The translations under genes were made by a program, and so were the position numbers. Below, one piece after another: positions 38,159 to 46,972 of a stretch of DNA of 64,000 nucleotides (positions are counted from its first letter, which is position 1; the number at the start of each line of letters is the position of its first letter). The stretch lies in contig NZ_CP036289.1 in assembly GCF_007748115.1 (NCBI RefSeq), positions 1,240,001-1,304,000 on the forward strand, in the 5' to 3' direction. The notes beneath the pieces are model-generated. The model worked only from the letters and a program-made list of their open reading frames with translations, was not told where the DNA came from and did no database searches. The stretch is from Bremerella volcania (lineage in GTDB: Bacteria; Planctomycetota; Planctomycetia; Pirellulales; Pirellulaceae).

Positions 38159-38881
38159 TTAGTCAAGAAAATGATCACGGAAGAGCCGGAGTAAGGTTTC
38201 GCATTGCGGGGCCGCTTGGCACTGCCGACGAAAAACGTCGTACGGAACTTTGGCGATACGTTCGCAATATTCCGGGTAAGCTTCTACGCGGCTAATCAGA
38301 GTTGGCAGCGTGAGTTCTGGATGGAACTGCGTGCAGTAAACGGGGCGTCCGTCAAACCGAAAGGCCTGCTGAGCAACCCTCTCGGTCGAGGCCAACAGCG
38401 TCGTCCCTGGCGGTAACTCGATCACGCGGTCTTCGTGCCCCATGTAGGCCTCGAAGCTCTCTGGGAGATGCGAGAATATCGGATCGAGCTTGCCAGCCTC
38501 GGTCAACGTAACCAGGCTGGTTCCCAGTTCGGCGTGCTCTAAGTCATGAATGACCTTGCCTCCGGCGGCCCTGGCCAACGATTGAAATCCCCAGCACGAC
38601 GCAAACGTTGGTTTTCCACTGTCGAGCAAATACTGCAAGCTGACCAGCGCCTTCTGCATCCATGGTGCGCTGCTGGTGACGCTGTAACGTCCGGAACCAC
38701 CGATCATAACCATGTCGACCTCCGCCAGATGCGAGGCATCCAGGCTCGTCGATAGCAGATCGAAGACCGTGATCGACTCTGGGGGGCATCGCAGCGCGTC
38801 GGCAAAACAGCCGATCTCTTGCTGACGAATCGGATCCTCGAAATCGCGAATCTGGATCAAAAGGTAACGATAGTCGTTCAT
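38159..38881 (-). CDS. Class I glutamine amidotransferase-like protein
   Basis: 240 aa, GMP-synthase-type single-domain amidotransferase. Nucleophile C96 in FASCWGFQSLA, catalytic H187 in QFHPELT and E189. MIGGSGRYSVTSSAPW resembles the oxyanion region. No synthase partner is fused; it may act with another enzyme or degrade gamma-glutamyl compounds. It is the second gene after bioA, sharing a 4-bp ATGA overlap, so co-translation with bioA is likely. Confidence 0.87.
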   Translation of the reverse strand: MNDYRYLLIQIRDFEDPIRQQEIGCFADALRCPPESITVFDLLSTSLDASHLAEVDMVMIGGSGRYSVTSSAPWMQKALVSLQYLLDSGKPTFASCWGFQSLARAAGGKVIHDLEHAELGTSLVTLTEAGKLDPIFSHLPESFEAYMGHEDRVIELPPGTTLLASTERVAQQAFRFDGRPVYCTQFHPELTLPTLISRVEAYPEYCERIAKVPYDVFRRQCQAAPQCETLLRLFRDHFLD

Positions 38882-40233
38882 GGCCGAGACGCTTTACTCA
38901 AAGTGACGTGATCGACTGCGCGGGCGATGACTTCGCACATGGTATCGATTTGCTCCATGGAAACGGCGAGGGGTGGCATGATCACGATCACGTCGCCCAG
39001 CGGACGAATCCACAGCCCATGTTGCAGGGCATATTGGCAAACTTGGTGGCCGTGTCGCTCGGTCCAGGGAAAATGCTCGCCGGTCTCGTGGTTCTTGACC
39101 AGTTCGACCGCCGCGATCATTCCGTACTGCCGCGCATCGCCGACATGAGGATGCTCGGCGAGTCGACTCAAGTGCTGCGCGATGCGCTGGATTTTAGCAG
39201 GAAGTTGTGCCAGCGTATCTTCCTGCTCAAAGACATCCAGGGTCGCCATCGCCGCCGCGGCACTTAACGGATTACCACCGAAGGTATGGCCATGGCACAA
39301 CTGTTTGGCCGCGGCAAAGTCACCCAGGTACGCATTCCAAATCTCGGTCGTGGCGATCGCGGCGCTCATGGGAAGGTAGCCGCCGGAGAGGCCTTTTCCG
39401 AGGCACAGGATATCGGGCACGACGTCCTCTTGCTGGCAGCCGAACATCGTTCCGGTACGTCCCATGCCGACCGCCACTTCATCGGCAATCATCAGTACGT
39501 CGTACTTTTGCGTCAGGTCGCGCACGCCCCTGAGGTAACCTGCCGGCTGCATGATCATGCCTGCCGCTCCGAGGACCAGCGGTTCGATCACCACCGCCGC
39601 GATCGATTCGTGATGCTTGGCCAACGTTTCTTCCAGCATCTGCAAGTGATGCTGACAACTTGTCTCCTTGTTCGGCACGCGGCGATCGGGAATCGGGAGC
39701 CGATGAACGGGAAACATGAGCGGTTGGAACACCGCGTTGAATCGATCGACGCCACCGACGCTGATCGTGCCAATCGTGTCGCCGTGATAGGCGTCCTCGA
39801 ATCCGATGTAGGACGTCTTTTGAGGCTTCGGATTCTTACACTGATGCCAGTATTGAAAGGCCAGCTTGATGGCGACTTCCAGGGCCGAAGCTCCGTCGCT
39901 GCAGAAGAAGACGTGATCCAGATCGGCCGGGGTTAGTTCTGCCAGACGCTTGGCCAACTGGATGGTGGTGCTGTTGGAGCATCCAAGGTTCGTGACGTGC
40001 GCCACCTTACCCAATTGCGTTTGAATTGCAGCGTCAATCGTCGGATGCCGATGCCCATGGACATTGCACCACATGCTGCTGACCCCATCGATCAGGCGGC
40101 GCCCTTCGGTATCGATCAACTCGCACCCTTCTGCCGATTCGATGATCAGCGGCTCGTAACATGCCATCTGCGTGAAGGCATGCCAGACGTAGTGCTTGTC
40201 CCAGTCGTGTAGCTGCTGCGAGGTCGGAGTCAT
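38878..40233 (-). CDS. bioA: Adenosylmethionine-8-amino-7-oxononanoate aminotransferase
   Basis: 451 aa, PLP class III. MWCNVHGHRHP and GASALEVAIKLAFQYW, then LMIADEVAVGMGRTG with the PLP aspartate and K280 in LCLGKGLSGGYLPMSA. DWDKHYVWHAFTQMACYEP start is typical for BioA and not for other class III enzymes. It aminates KAPA to DAPA in biotin synthesis using SAM. A U-tailed hairpin lies only ~8 nt before its start. It overlaps the amidotransferase by 4 bp. Confidence 0.93.
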   Translation of the reverse strand: MTPTSQQLHDWDKHYVWHAFTQMACYEPLIIESAEGCELIDTEGRRLIDGVSSMWCNVHGHRHPTIDAAIQTQLGKVAHVTNLGCSNSTTIQLAKRLAELTPADLDHVFFCSDGASALEVAIKLAFQYWHQCKNPKPQKTSYIGFEDAYHGDTIGTISVGGVDRFNAVFQPLMFPVHRLPIPDRRVPNKETSCQHHLQMLEETLAKHHESIAAVVIEPLVLGAAGMIMQPAGYLRGVRDLTQKYDVLMIADEVAVGMGRTGTMFGCQQEDVVPDILCLGKGLSGGYLPMSAAIATTEIWNAYLGDFAAAKQLCHGHTFGGNPLSAAAAMATLDVFEQEDTLAQLPAKIQRIAQHLSRLAEHPHVGDARQYGMIAAVELVKNHETGEHFPWTERHGHQVCQYALQHGLWIRPLGDVIVIMPPLAVSMEQIDTMCEVIARAVDHVTLSKASRP

Positions 40234-40239
40234 AAGCGA

Positions 40240-40270
40240 AAAAGAAAGGAGGTCTCAAGGCAAAGACCTC
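40240..40270 (-). terminator. Hairpin with U-tail between the TolQ/R operon and bioA
   Basis: GAGGTCT, loop, AGACCTC; on the minus strand it is followed by CTTTCTTTTTC and then the bioA start. It can end the upstream operon or sit in the bioA leader as an attenuator. Confidence 0.55.
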
Positions 40271-40318
40271 ATTGTAGAGCATGAAGCGATCTAGGTCAGG
40301 CTGGGGCCTGGCCGCGCG

Positions 40319-41389
40319 CTACTGCGACGACGAGCGAGAACCTTGCGGGCTTCCGCCAATTGGGTAGTCTTCCGGAAGCGGTCGTGCCGCCGTGGTGAAT
40401 CCGATCTCGTACAGATCATCCCGAACCTTGCGGAAGTCGCCGTAACTGTCTGGGTAGGTCCAGATCGTGATCGTGGTCCGGGCCGGATCGAGCGAGGCAA
40501 TGATTTCTCGGAATCGCGATCCTGGTTGCAACGCTTCATTAACGGGAAAGCCGAGTTCTTCGGTTTCTGGTTCCAGCGTAAAGTTCTGCAGTTCCACACC
40601 ACCACGGGTGGCCGTGCCAAGCGACGTCTCCATCTCGTACGACCGACTGACGAGCGTGTACTGCATGACGTAGCCGTTCATTGGTCCGATGCGAGCCACT
40701 GCCTTGCCGTCTCGGCGAGCCCGATCGAGGTGGCTGCGGGCATCGTTCTTCATCGCTTCCACCAGACGCTCCATCGGAACGTAAGAGATGCGGCCATGCC
40801 GCAGGCGGAAGTGTTCTTCCTGGCCGAATACCGTCTTCGCCAGCGGGGTAGGGTAGTGGGCCAGTTCCTTCACTTCGGGGCGGTAGTCACGCAGGCTCTC
40901 GATTTGATCGTACAGCTGTTCCAGCTGCGAGGTCGTATGGAGCAGGTCGCGCTGTTGGGCGACTTCCTGTTGTTTGCTGCTGGAAAGCTCTTGCTGCTTT
41001 TGGTTCAGCGTCGTTTCCGCGGAAGTCAGGAACAATTGCAACTGATTGCGTTCCTCGAAGGCGAGTTTCGCTTGCTGCTGAACGTCCAGGATCTCTTGCT
41101 GGATGGAGGCTACGTCCTGGGCCATGCTGTTCAGCTCGGCCAGCGTCGGTCCCTGTGGCTTGGGAGGTGCCGGGAGTTCCGGCTCTGGCGCGGGGATCGA
41201 TAGCGTCGGCGGTTTGACAGGCTCGTCCGTCTTGCCGATCGCCGCATCCACGATCGCATCGCGAGCGGTGATACCCACCACCATGATCAGGATGATCAGA
41301 ATCCCGACCAGGTTGGTCACCACGTCGAGAAATGAATCGAGCGACGGGGCATTTTTATCAGCGCTGGTTGTTTTGGCTGGACGTCTCAC
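40319..41389 (-). CDS. TolR/ExbD-like protein 2 with coiled coil
   Basis: 356 aa from GTG 41389, which overlaps the previous stop as GTGA. One membrane helix near the N-terminus: LDVVTNLVGILIILIMVVGI, resembling the ExbD/TolR pattern with Asp before it. The Pro-rich linker LSIPAPEPELPAPPKPQ nearly repeats that of protein 1. A coiled coil (~95-165, many Gln/Glu) leads to a globular end domain with VPMERLVEAM and TITIWTYPDSYGDFRK. Envelope energy-transducer partner inferred from the TolQ-like neighbour. Confidence 0.72.
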   Translation of the reverse strand: MRRPAKTTSADKNAPSLDSFLDVVTNLVGILIILIMVVGITARDAIVDAAIGKTDEPVKPPTLSIPAPEPELPAPPKPQGPTLAELNSMAQDVASIQQEILDVQQQAKLAFEERNQLQLFLTSAETTLNQKQQELSSSKQQEVAQQRDLLHTTSQLEQLYDQIESLRDYRPEVKELAHYPTPLAKTVFGQEEHFRLRHGRISYVPMERLVEAMKNDARSHLDRARRDGKAVARIGPMNGYVMQYTLVSRSYEMETSLGTATRGGVELQNFTLEPETEELGFPVNEALQPGSRFREIIASLDPARTTITIWTYPDSYGDFRKVRDDLYEIGFTTAARPLPEDYPIGGSPQGSRSSSQ

Positions 41390-43047
41390 TTGCGATTCAC
41401 CTCGATCCCGGAACCGTACAAGAGCGTTTCCAACTGTCGCACCACCGGCTCGCCGCCTGGCTCGACGGTGACTTGTAGGATGGGCTTCCAATAGAAGTTG
41501 CGGCCGGCCATACCCCAGCTGTCGATGCGTGTGTGAATCAAGCGAACCAGCTTGTCGACAGCCGCTTCCATGTCTCCGTTGACCGGGACCGTTTCCGCGG
41601 GGCCAAGCACACCCCGTTCTTGGACCAACGTCATTTGCGCTCCGCTCACGACCAGCGTGACCGGTCGTGTAATGGCCGTGTTTTTCGGACCTGCCGAAGG
41701 TAAGGCCCAGTTCCCACCACGTGTCGCCGCGATTGGCTTGGAAGACGAGCGGTTGCCGCCTGTTCCGCCGGAAGCGTCCTTCATATCGGGACCGTTGGGC
41801 TGAGCGTACTGAGCGCCATGCTTGCCTTCACCGGTGCGCTGTTCCGGTGGAGCTTGCTGAGGATAGAAGCCGGGGCCGGTTTGTTGTTGGCCAGGCATCG
41901 GCTGCGTGCCATCGACCGGACTGGTCGCGCGGCCGGTTCCCATTTGTCCCGAACCTCCATACGTTTCCGCTGGCATTTCGCTTGTGCCGTTGCCACGTTC
42001 GACGAAGCGATTCTCGAGGAAAGCCTCTTCGTCACCGCCACCACCGACGGCTTGGAATCCACCGTTGCGTGTCGCCGCCAGATACTGATCTTCGACCCGG
42101 CCGTACTTCTTGGGTGCGGCCATGATCAACGCGATTTTGCGACGTCGAGCCAATTCGACCGTTTCGATCAAACGCTTGGCCAGAAAGCGATCGGCAGGCG
42201 GATAGGCGAGCTGGGTATCGTCGTCGACCAGTTCATAACCGAACTCGTCGTCCCAGCCATTCAACGCTTCGCGCGCGGCGGCATACGATTCGGCACCGCC
42301 GGGACGCACGATCAGCAGGGGATAAGGATTGCCTTGCCCAGGCACGCCTTGCGATTGACGGTATTCGCGAATCGTCCGCAGTGATGCGGCCAATGGGTTC
42401 CCAGGGCCGAGTGGTTCCTGGAAGTCGTTGCCGGTCAAGCCGATCCCTTCCGGTTGGATGATCACGCGATCGGCCGTGCATTCGATATAGATGGGTTGGC
42501 GGCGGGTTCCGCTCTGTCCGTCGTAAGGAACCAAGGCATAGGCTGGCTTGCGTCCCTCGATCTCTTTGCGAACCTTCTCCAATTCGGCCTGGGCTTCGGC
42601 GATCTGCTGATTCAAACGCTGCTTCTGGGTTTCAAAGTCATCGGCACTTCCGGTGACGTTATCGGTTTCCCCTTCCAGCACGGCGATGTCGCCCCGCAAT
42701 TTGCGGATCTTCTCGGTCAGCCGGTGGCTATGGTCTTCCAGTCCAGAGAGCTGCAAGCGAGCATCTTCCAACTGCTTGAGCCGTGCGATGCGCAGCTGCT
42801 CGAGTTCTTTCATCTGCTCGGTGTAGTCTTCCACCGGCTCCGGTTCCGGTGCAGGCGCAGGAAGCTCCGGCTCTGCGGGAGCAGGCACCGAGAGTGTCGG
42901 CAACTCGACCGCCACCGCTTCCGTGCGAGCCTGAAGGACCATCACCACGAAGAGCACAATCAAGGCTCCCATGGTGCAGATCAACACGGCCAGGAAGGGG
43001 AACAGCGAGATCTCGACCGTATGTCGTGCTGAACGACGTCGACTCAC
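41386..43047 (-). CDS. TolR/ExbD-like protein 1 with coiled coil
   Basis: 553 aa from GTG 43047. One membrane helix FPFLAVLICTMGALIVLFVV after a basic SRRRSARHTVE start. Pro-rich linker LSVPAPAEPELPAPAPEPE resembles that of protein 2. A coiled coil (~75-170) follows, then a domain with IYIECTADRVIIQPEGIG and LLIVRPGGAESYAAAREAL. The middle (residues ~340-430) is low-complexity, Gly/Pro/Gln-rich. C-terminus ends in TVEPGGEPVVRQLETLLYG. Overlaps both neighbours by 4 bp, each with GTG starts. Confidence 0.72.
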   Translation of the reverse strand: MSRRRSARHTVEISLFPFLAVLICTMGALIVLFVVMVLQARTEAVAVELPTLSVPAPAEPELPAPAPEPEPVEDYTEQMKELEQLRIARLKQLEDARLQLSGLEDHSHRLTEKIRKLRGDIAVLEGETDNVTGSADDFETQKQRLNQQIAEAQAELEKVRKEIEGRKPAYALVPYDGQSGTRRQPIYIECTADRVIIQPEGIGLTGNDFQEPLGPGNPLAASLRTIREYRQSQGVPGQGNPYPLLIVRPGGAESYAAAREALNGWDDEFGYELVDDDTQLAYPPADRFLAKRLIETVELARRRKIALIMAAPKKYGRVEDQYLAATRNGGFQAVGGGGDEEAFLENRFVERGNGTSEMPAETYGGSGQMGTGRATSPVDGTQPMPGQQQTGPGFYPQQAPPEQRTGEGKHGAQYAQPNGPDMKDASGGTGGNRSSSKPIAATRGGNWALPSAGPKNTAITRPVTLVVSGAQMTLVQERGVLGPAETVPVNGDMEAAVDKLVRLIHTRIDSWGMAGRNFYWKPILQVTVEPGGEPVVRQLETLLYGSGIEVNRK

Positions 43048-44372
43048 GCGGCTTGACCTTTGTCCTTGCGATCGAGCTGAACCGAAGTATGTCCACCGCC
43101 GGACATCCGCGAGTTGAGCAAGTGAATGGTCGCGGCCAGGCTTTGGACCGTTTCCTCAAAGTGCTGCTTGCCAGCCAGCGTTTCCAGGTTGCGATTGAGG
43201 GAGTGTTCCAGGTTGGCAACCTCGCCGGTCGCTTCGACCACCTTCAGCAGAATCGTTCCTTGCTCGGTCAGTTGTTCATGCTGGGCATGGATCGAAGAGC
43301 TGACCTGGTACAACGCATCGACAACTCCGTTGAGCTGCTCTGCCGAACGTTGAATCGTATGCTGCTGGGCAGCGGCGAACGCATCGGCATGCGTTTTGAG
43401 CGATTCGGTCAACGCATTGTGCAGTGCCGTTTCCATCTGCTCGCTGCTGGTGGAAATGAGTCGCTGCCAATGTTGATGCGCGGAGGAAACCGTATCTCGC
43501 CAAAGCTCGGTTTGACGGACCACCAGATCTTGCGTCGTTTGGATGGTTCGTTCGGCCATCTTTTTGACGGCCAGAACGCTCGGGTCGGTGGCGCTCCCTT
43601 CGGTTTCAAACCGTGCGGTCAGTTCGTCTGCCGCGATGGAATCGACGTTGCCAAGCAGTTCGGACTCGACGCGTCCGAGCACAAACTGGGCGAACATCAG
43701 TCCAATCGAAAGCGTTAAAGCGAGCGCCGTCGTATCGAACGCCACGCTCAGCCCTTGCAACAGGCTTTCCATGGCGACTTTCGGTTCGTTGACCAAGGCT
43801 TCCGGTGAAAGATTGCCCAGAGCGAGCGTGATACCGATGACGGTACCCAAAAAGCCCAGCATCGGCGTGGCCCAGATCACGATGCGAACCATCGAATAGT
43901 CGTGTTCGCACTTTTCTTGATCGATGTCGGCCAGGTATTTCAGTTCATCCTGCAGGTTCGAGGCGGTCTGGCTGGCATGGACATGCTGCAAGCCCTTGGA
44001 GAGCCGCTGAAACAAAAGTGTCGAGTGAAATGACTCCGGCAATTGCTTTAGCGCATCGAGTAAAAGCGGGGCCTGTTCGATCTTGTCGCGGCCGTTCTCT
44101 TGAGGCGGCAGATCGACCTGGCTCAGCGAGCGGAACTCGCCGATCAGTTGGCCAGCCTTCAATAGCAAGGCAGCGACACCCACCATAAACATAGCGACTT
44201 CCACGTACTCGACCGGGTGAGCGGTGACGTAGCGAAGCAGGGGATGATGGGGAATAATGCCAAAATGGATAGCACCGTAGAACAAGACCGTCAGAGCTGA
44301 ACCGATCAGAATCGGCCAACCCAGCTTTGCGGCGATGGACTGGGAAATTTTGGGGGCGTCCGTCTGTTGCAC
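43044..44372 (-). CDS. MotA/TolQ/ExbB-like proton channel protein
   Basis: 442 aa from GTG 44372, chosen over an ATG 29 codons earlier because AAGGAG lies 7 nt upstream. Three to four membrane segments, including ILIGSALTVLFYGAIHFGI, YVEVAMFMVGVAALLLKAG, and TPMLGFLGTVIGITLALGN, then SVAFDTTALALTLSIGLMFA; the last two form the TolQ core. A long cytoplasmic or periplasmic tail of helices (~250-440) follows. It would couple proton flow to work on the two TolR-like partners encoded next (GTGA overlap). No TolA, TolB or Pal gene is nearby. Confidence 0.85.
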   Translation of the reverse strand: MQQTDAPKISQSIAAKLGWPILIGSALTVLFYGAIHFGIIPHHPLLRYVTAHPVEYVEVAMFMVGVAALLLKAGQLIGEFRSLSQVDLPPQENGRDKIEQAPLLLDALKQLPESFHSTLLFQRLSKGLQHVHASQTASNLQDELKYLADIDQEKCEHDYSMVRIVIWATPMLGFLGTVIGITLALGNLSPEALVNEPKVAMESLLQGLSVAFDTTALALTLSIGLMFAQFVLGRVESELLGNVDSIAADELTARFETEGSATDPSVLAVKKMAERTIQTTQDLVVRQTELWRDTVSSAHQHWQRLISTSSEQMETALHNALTESLKTHADAFAAAQQHTIQRSAEQLNGVVDALYQVSSSIHAQHEQLTEQGTILLKVVEATGEVANLEHSLNRNLETLAGKQHFEETVQSLAATIHLLNSRMSGGGHTSVQLDRKDKGQAA

Positions 44373-44379
44373 AATCGAA

Positions 44380-44385
44380 CTCCTT
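44380..44385 (-). promoter_or_regulatory. Ribosome-binding site deciding the TolQ-like start
   Basis: AAGGAG 7 nt before GTG 44372. It favours the shorter start over the upstream ATG at 44459. Confidence 0.75.
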
Positions 44386-44716
44386 CTCGATGGCACCGCA
44401 CATCCCGGGGTAGGGGGCGGAACAAAAGGGAAACTCGCGTTAATCGTTAGAATCGACATTTCGACCCCTAACTAATCAGACAAAATCGGAAGTCGATTTC
44501 GGTAGCTGTTAGTCTGGGGAGATATGGAGGGTTGCGATAATGCGATAGATTTTTCGAGTTTCGCCCCAAAAGAGCTTCAATAGGGATTGCCCGCGTGCCG
44601 ATAACTTTAACCGTCGAGGCAATCAGTGCTTCGATAACTACCGCCCACAGGCGGACTTGCTGAAATGCAATCGCGCGAAAGCGTGTCGAATCAAATCCCG
44701 GGGGGGAAATGAATGT

Positions 44717-44744
44717 TCGGCCGACGGACTTGTCCGTCGGCCGA
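44717..44744. repeat. Perfect palindrome with 12-bp stem
   Basis: TCGGCCGACGGA, loop CTTG, TCCGTCGGCCGA. It stands alone between divergent genes; no T-run directly follows, but TTCTTTCTTG lies just beyond on the plus strand. Confidence 0.6.
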
Positions 44745-44939
44745 TGTTCTTTCTTGACCAAAAAAATTTCGGGTAGCCGCCAGGCTTCATTTCTCCCCGC
44801 GAAATCGATGTTTGTCGGTTTCCTCGGCACTGATAAACTGCCGCTTCTTAGGGAGAAAAATGCTGATTTGCACCGACCTTCCCCCTAAAGGGGTTGTCGC
44901 TGCCTGTTAAATCTCCCTAACTAACCATCAGATAATTAG

Positions 44940-44967
44940 TTGCATCTCGGAATTGGGCTTCTAGAAT
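44940..44967 (+). promoter_or_regulatory. Possible promoter of the small secreted protein
   Basis: TTGCAT, 16-bp spacer, TAGAAT, ~46 bp before the start ATG at 45014. The -35 is weak, so this is only a candidate. Confidence 0.35.
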
Positions 44968-45013
44968 AAGTCTTGGAGGAACGATTCCGTAAATCGCGTA
45001 ATCTAGGTGATTT

Positions 45014-45352
45014 ATGTGGAAGTCGCTTCTTTCGGCGATCGTTGTTATGGTCGCGGTAACGCTGAGCGTTGAACTTTTCCGCAGTACTCCGTCTGCATTG
45101 GCCCAGAAGCATAATGGGCTACCGGTCTCGAGTAGCTTGGTCGTCCATGCGGTCAAAGCGGAGGACGGCGGGCAGCTCATGATCATGGTCGACCCGGAAA
45201 CCCGGGTCATGGCCGTGTATCACGTGGACGGAAACACGGGGAAAGTTTCCCTGAAAAGCGTTCGCAACTTACAATGGGATTTACTCATCGAGGAATTCAA
45301 CGGGGGCACGCCAAGCCCGCGTGAGATTCGTACACTGATCAACCAATCGTAG
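45014..45352 (+). CDS. Small secreted hypothetical protein
   Basis: 112 aa with N-terminal hydrophobic segment LLSAIVVMVAVTLSVELF ending near ALA, a signal peptide or anchor. The rest is a beta-rich domain: QLMIMVDPETRVMAVYHVDG and VSLKSVRNLQWDLLIEEF. Similar short proteins with DPxxxVMxVYxx patterns occur in planctomycetes; the function is not known. Same strand as the HTH protein 56 bp downstream, so an operon is possible. Confidence 0.65.
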   Translation: MWKSLLSAIVVMVAVTLSVELFRSTPSALAQKHNGLPVSSSLVVHAVKAEDGGQLMIMVDPETRVMAVYHVDGNTGKVSLKSVRNLQWDLLIEEFNGGTPSPREIRTLINQS

Positions 45353-45407
45353 CGACGAAGTCCAAGGTCAAAGGCTTCCCGCTAGGTTGGACCTTTTGGG
45401 AGCCATC

Positions 45408-46781
45408 ATGGCCGACTATCTTCCGCTTTCTGAATTCGCCGCCAAGCTAGGCGTATCTGAAGACACGATTCAAGATCTGCGCGAGCGCGGCAAGGTGCGT
45501 GCCTTCCGCGATGGATCGAGCTGGAAGTTCAAGGAAGACGAACTCGAAAAAGCCCGTGGCATCCTGGCCGAGGAAGATCTCGGCGGAGGAGACAGCGAGA
45601 GTCAGGAATTCGAGCTTAGCGGCGTCACTGATTCGGACGAAGGTTCGTCCGGCTCGATGGACAGCATTCTGATTTCCGATACCGGCGAAGGTGGCGACAG
45701 CGGTTCGTCCCACATCATCGGCCAAGACTCGGACAGTTCGTTGAGCCTGGATAGCGATATCGGCTTTGACGAGGCATCGAGCAGCAGCGTTGACCCTGCC
45801 GGCGAATCGAATCTGAGCAGTTTGAGCCTCGGCGAAGGTTCCGACATCCTCGAAGGGTCGTCGATTAACAAGCCACGCGACGAAGACAACTTCAGCCTGC
45901 AAGATGATGACGAAGAATTGACGCTCAACGACGAGGGGAGCGACGTGAACATCGACCTGGGCGGTGAACCGGCCGATCCCGAAGGGACAGGCAGCGGCTT
46001 GAGCCTGGGGCTGGAAGACGAATCGCTGGATCTTGGTACCAGCGGTATCGGCTTGGAAGATAACGACAGTAGCGGTGAACTGACGCTCGATATCGAAGAT
46101 GACGAGGACAGCAGCATGGATCTGCTGGGCTCGGATAGCGAACTTGGCCTGGCCGACGAACCAGCCGCAAAGGGTGAAAGCGGCGGGAGCGAAATCAGCC
46201 TGGTCGATGACGACAGCGGTGTTGGCCTGGCCGCCGAAGCCGATGACGACGACTTCTCGCTTTCGACGGGCGATAGCGGTCTGGAACTGATCAGCGCCGA
46301 CGAAGCGGAAGTGGTTGCCGACAGCACGGACGATGACGAGATCAGCGAAGCAGTCGCCGGCGGTGCCGCGGAAGACGACTTCCTGCTGACGCCTGTCGAG
46401 GGGGATTTGGAAGACGACGATAGCGGGTCGCAGGTGATTGCGTTGGACTCGGATTCGATGTCTTCGGAATCAGGCCTGTTCGGAAGCGCGACCCTGGAAG
46501 GGGGCGACTTCGGCGGCTTGGGTGAGAGCGATGGTCTGGAAGCCGACGATTCGGTAATGGCCGGTACAGGGACAATGGCCACGGCCGCTCCTGTGGCAGC
46601 AGCACCTTCCGAGGTGCCCTACTCGTTCATGAATGTCCTCAGTCTCGGATTTACCGCACTACTGCTGTTGGTATGCGGGCTGATGGTGACCGACCTGATG
46701 TGGAACATGTGGAGCTTCAGTGAACCCTATTCCCTCACAAGTACGCTGATGGACGGCATTTTGAATCTGCTACCTTCGTAG
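45408..46781 (+). CDS. HTH protein with long acidic linker and C-terminal membrane anchor
   Basis: About 457 aa from ATG 45408 with GGGAG upstream. N-terminal excisionase/MerR-like helix-turn-helix: LPLSEFAAKLGVSEDTIQDL, RERGKVRAFRDGSSWKF. Residues ~60-400 are very rich in Asp, Glu, Ser and Gly (SSGSMDSI, DDDEELTLNDEG), so probably disordered. The C-terminal ~55 residues contain one or two membrane helices: NVLSLGFTALLLLVCGLMVT and then a hydrophobic LLPS end. It may tether a DNA site to the membrane or be released by proteolysis; no regulated gene can be named. Confidence 0.75.
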   Translation: MADYLPLSEFAAKLGVSEDTIQDLRERGKVRAFRDGSSWKFKEDELEKARGILAEEDLGGGDSESQEFELSGVTDSDEGSSGSMDSILISDTGEGGDSGSSHIIGQDSDSSLSLDSDIGFDEASSSSVDPAGESNLSSLSLGEGSDILEGSSINKPRDEDNFSLQDDDEELTLNDEGSDVNIDLGGEPADPEGTGSGLSLGLEDESLDLGTSGIGLEDNDSSGELTLDIEDDEDSSMDLLGSDSELGLADEPAAKGESGGSEISLVDDDSGVGLAAEADDDDFSLSTGDSGLELISADEAEVVADSTDDDEISEAVAGGAAEDDFLLTPVEGDLEDDDSGSQVIALDSDSMSSESGLFGSATLEGGDFGGLGESDGLEADDSVMAGTGTMATAAPVAAAPSEVPYSFMNVLSLGFTALLLLVCGLMVTDLMWNMWSFSEPYSLTSTLMDGILNLLPS

Positions 46782-46808
46782 TGATTCATTATCGAACTCG
46801 ATCATTCG

Positions 46809-46850
46809 ACAGCCGCGTTTTCTCCCTTAAAGAGACGCGGCTGTTTTGTT
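46809..46850 (+). terminator. Rho-independent terminator
   Basis: ACAGCCGCGT and ACGCGGCTGT arms with a 16-nt loop, then TTTGTTGTT. Just past the HTH protein stop. Confidence 0.8.
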
Positions 46851-46966
46851 GTTGGTCGTCTGCCTTTAACGGTCTGTCAAATTACACGCCCTAAAATCGG
46901 TACCAATTATCGCGACTTCTGGTTGCGGGTTCCCAAAGACCATGTATCCGATCGGGGCTTGGGCGC

Positions 46967-46972
46967 TATAAT
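46967..46972 (+). promoter_or_regulatory. Candidate -10 of the cytochrome biogenesis operon
   Basis: Consensus TATAAT; the region upstream is GC-rich and no good -35 was found at 16-18 bp. Confidence 0.4.

Larger units (their letters stand above)
44373..45013. other. Intergenic gap between divergent genes
   Basis: About 640 bp. Holds a perfect 12-bp palindrome (44717-44744) and a possible promoter for the plus-strand gene (44940-44967). A 120-codon open frame at 44468-44830 on the minus strand has no signals or recognisable domains and is not called. Confidence 0.6.

Noticed and set aside
40319-44372. Zorya anti-phage system
   Set aside because: A MotA-like protein is present, but the second component lacks an OmpA-like domain and ZorC, ZorD or ZorE genes are absent.
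44468-44830. 120-codon minus-strand frame in the gap before the TolQ-like gene
   Set aside because: No ribosome site, signal or domain; it runs across a palindrome, and composition looks noncoding.
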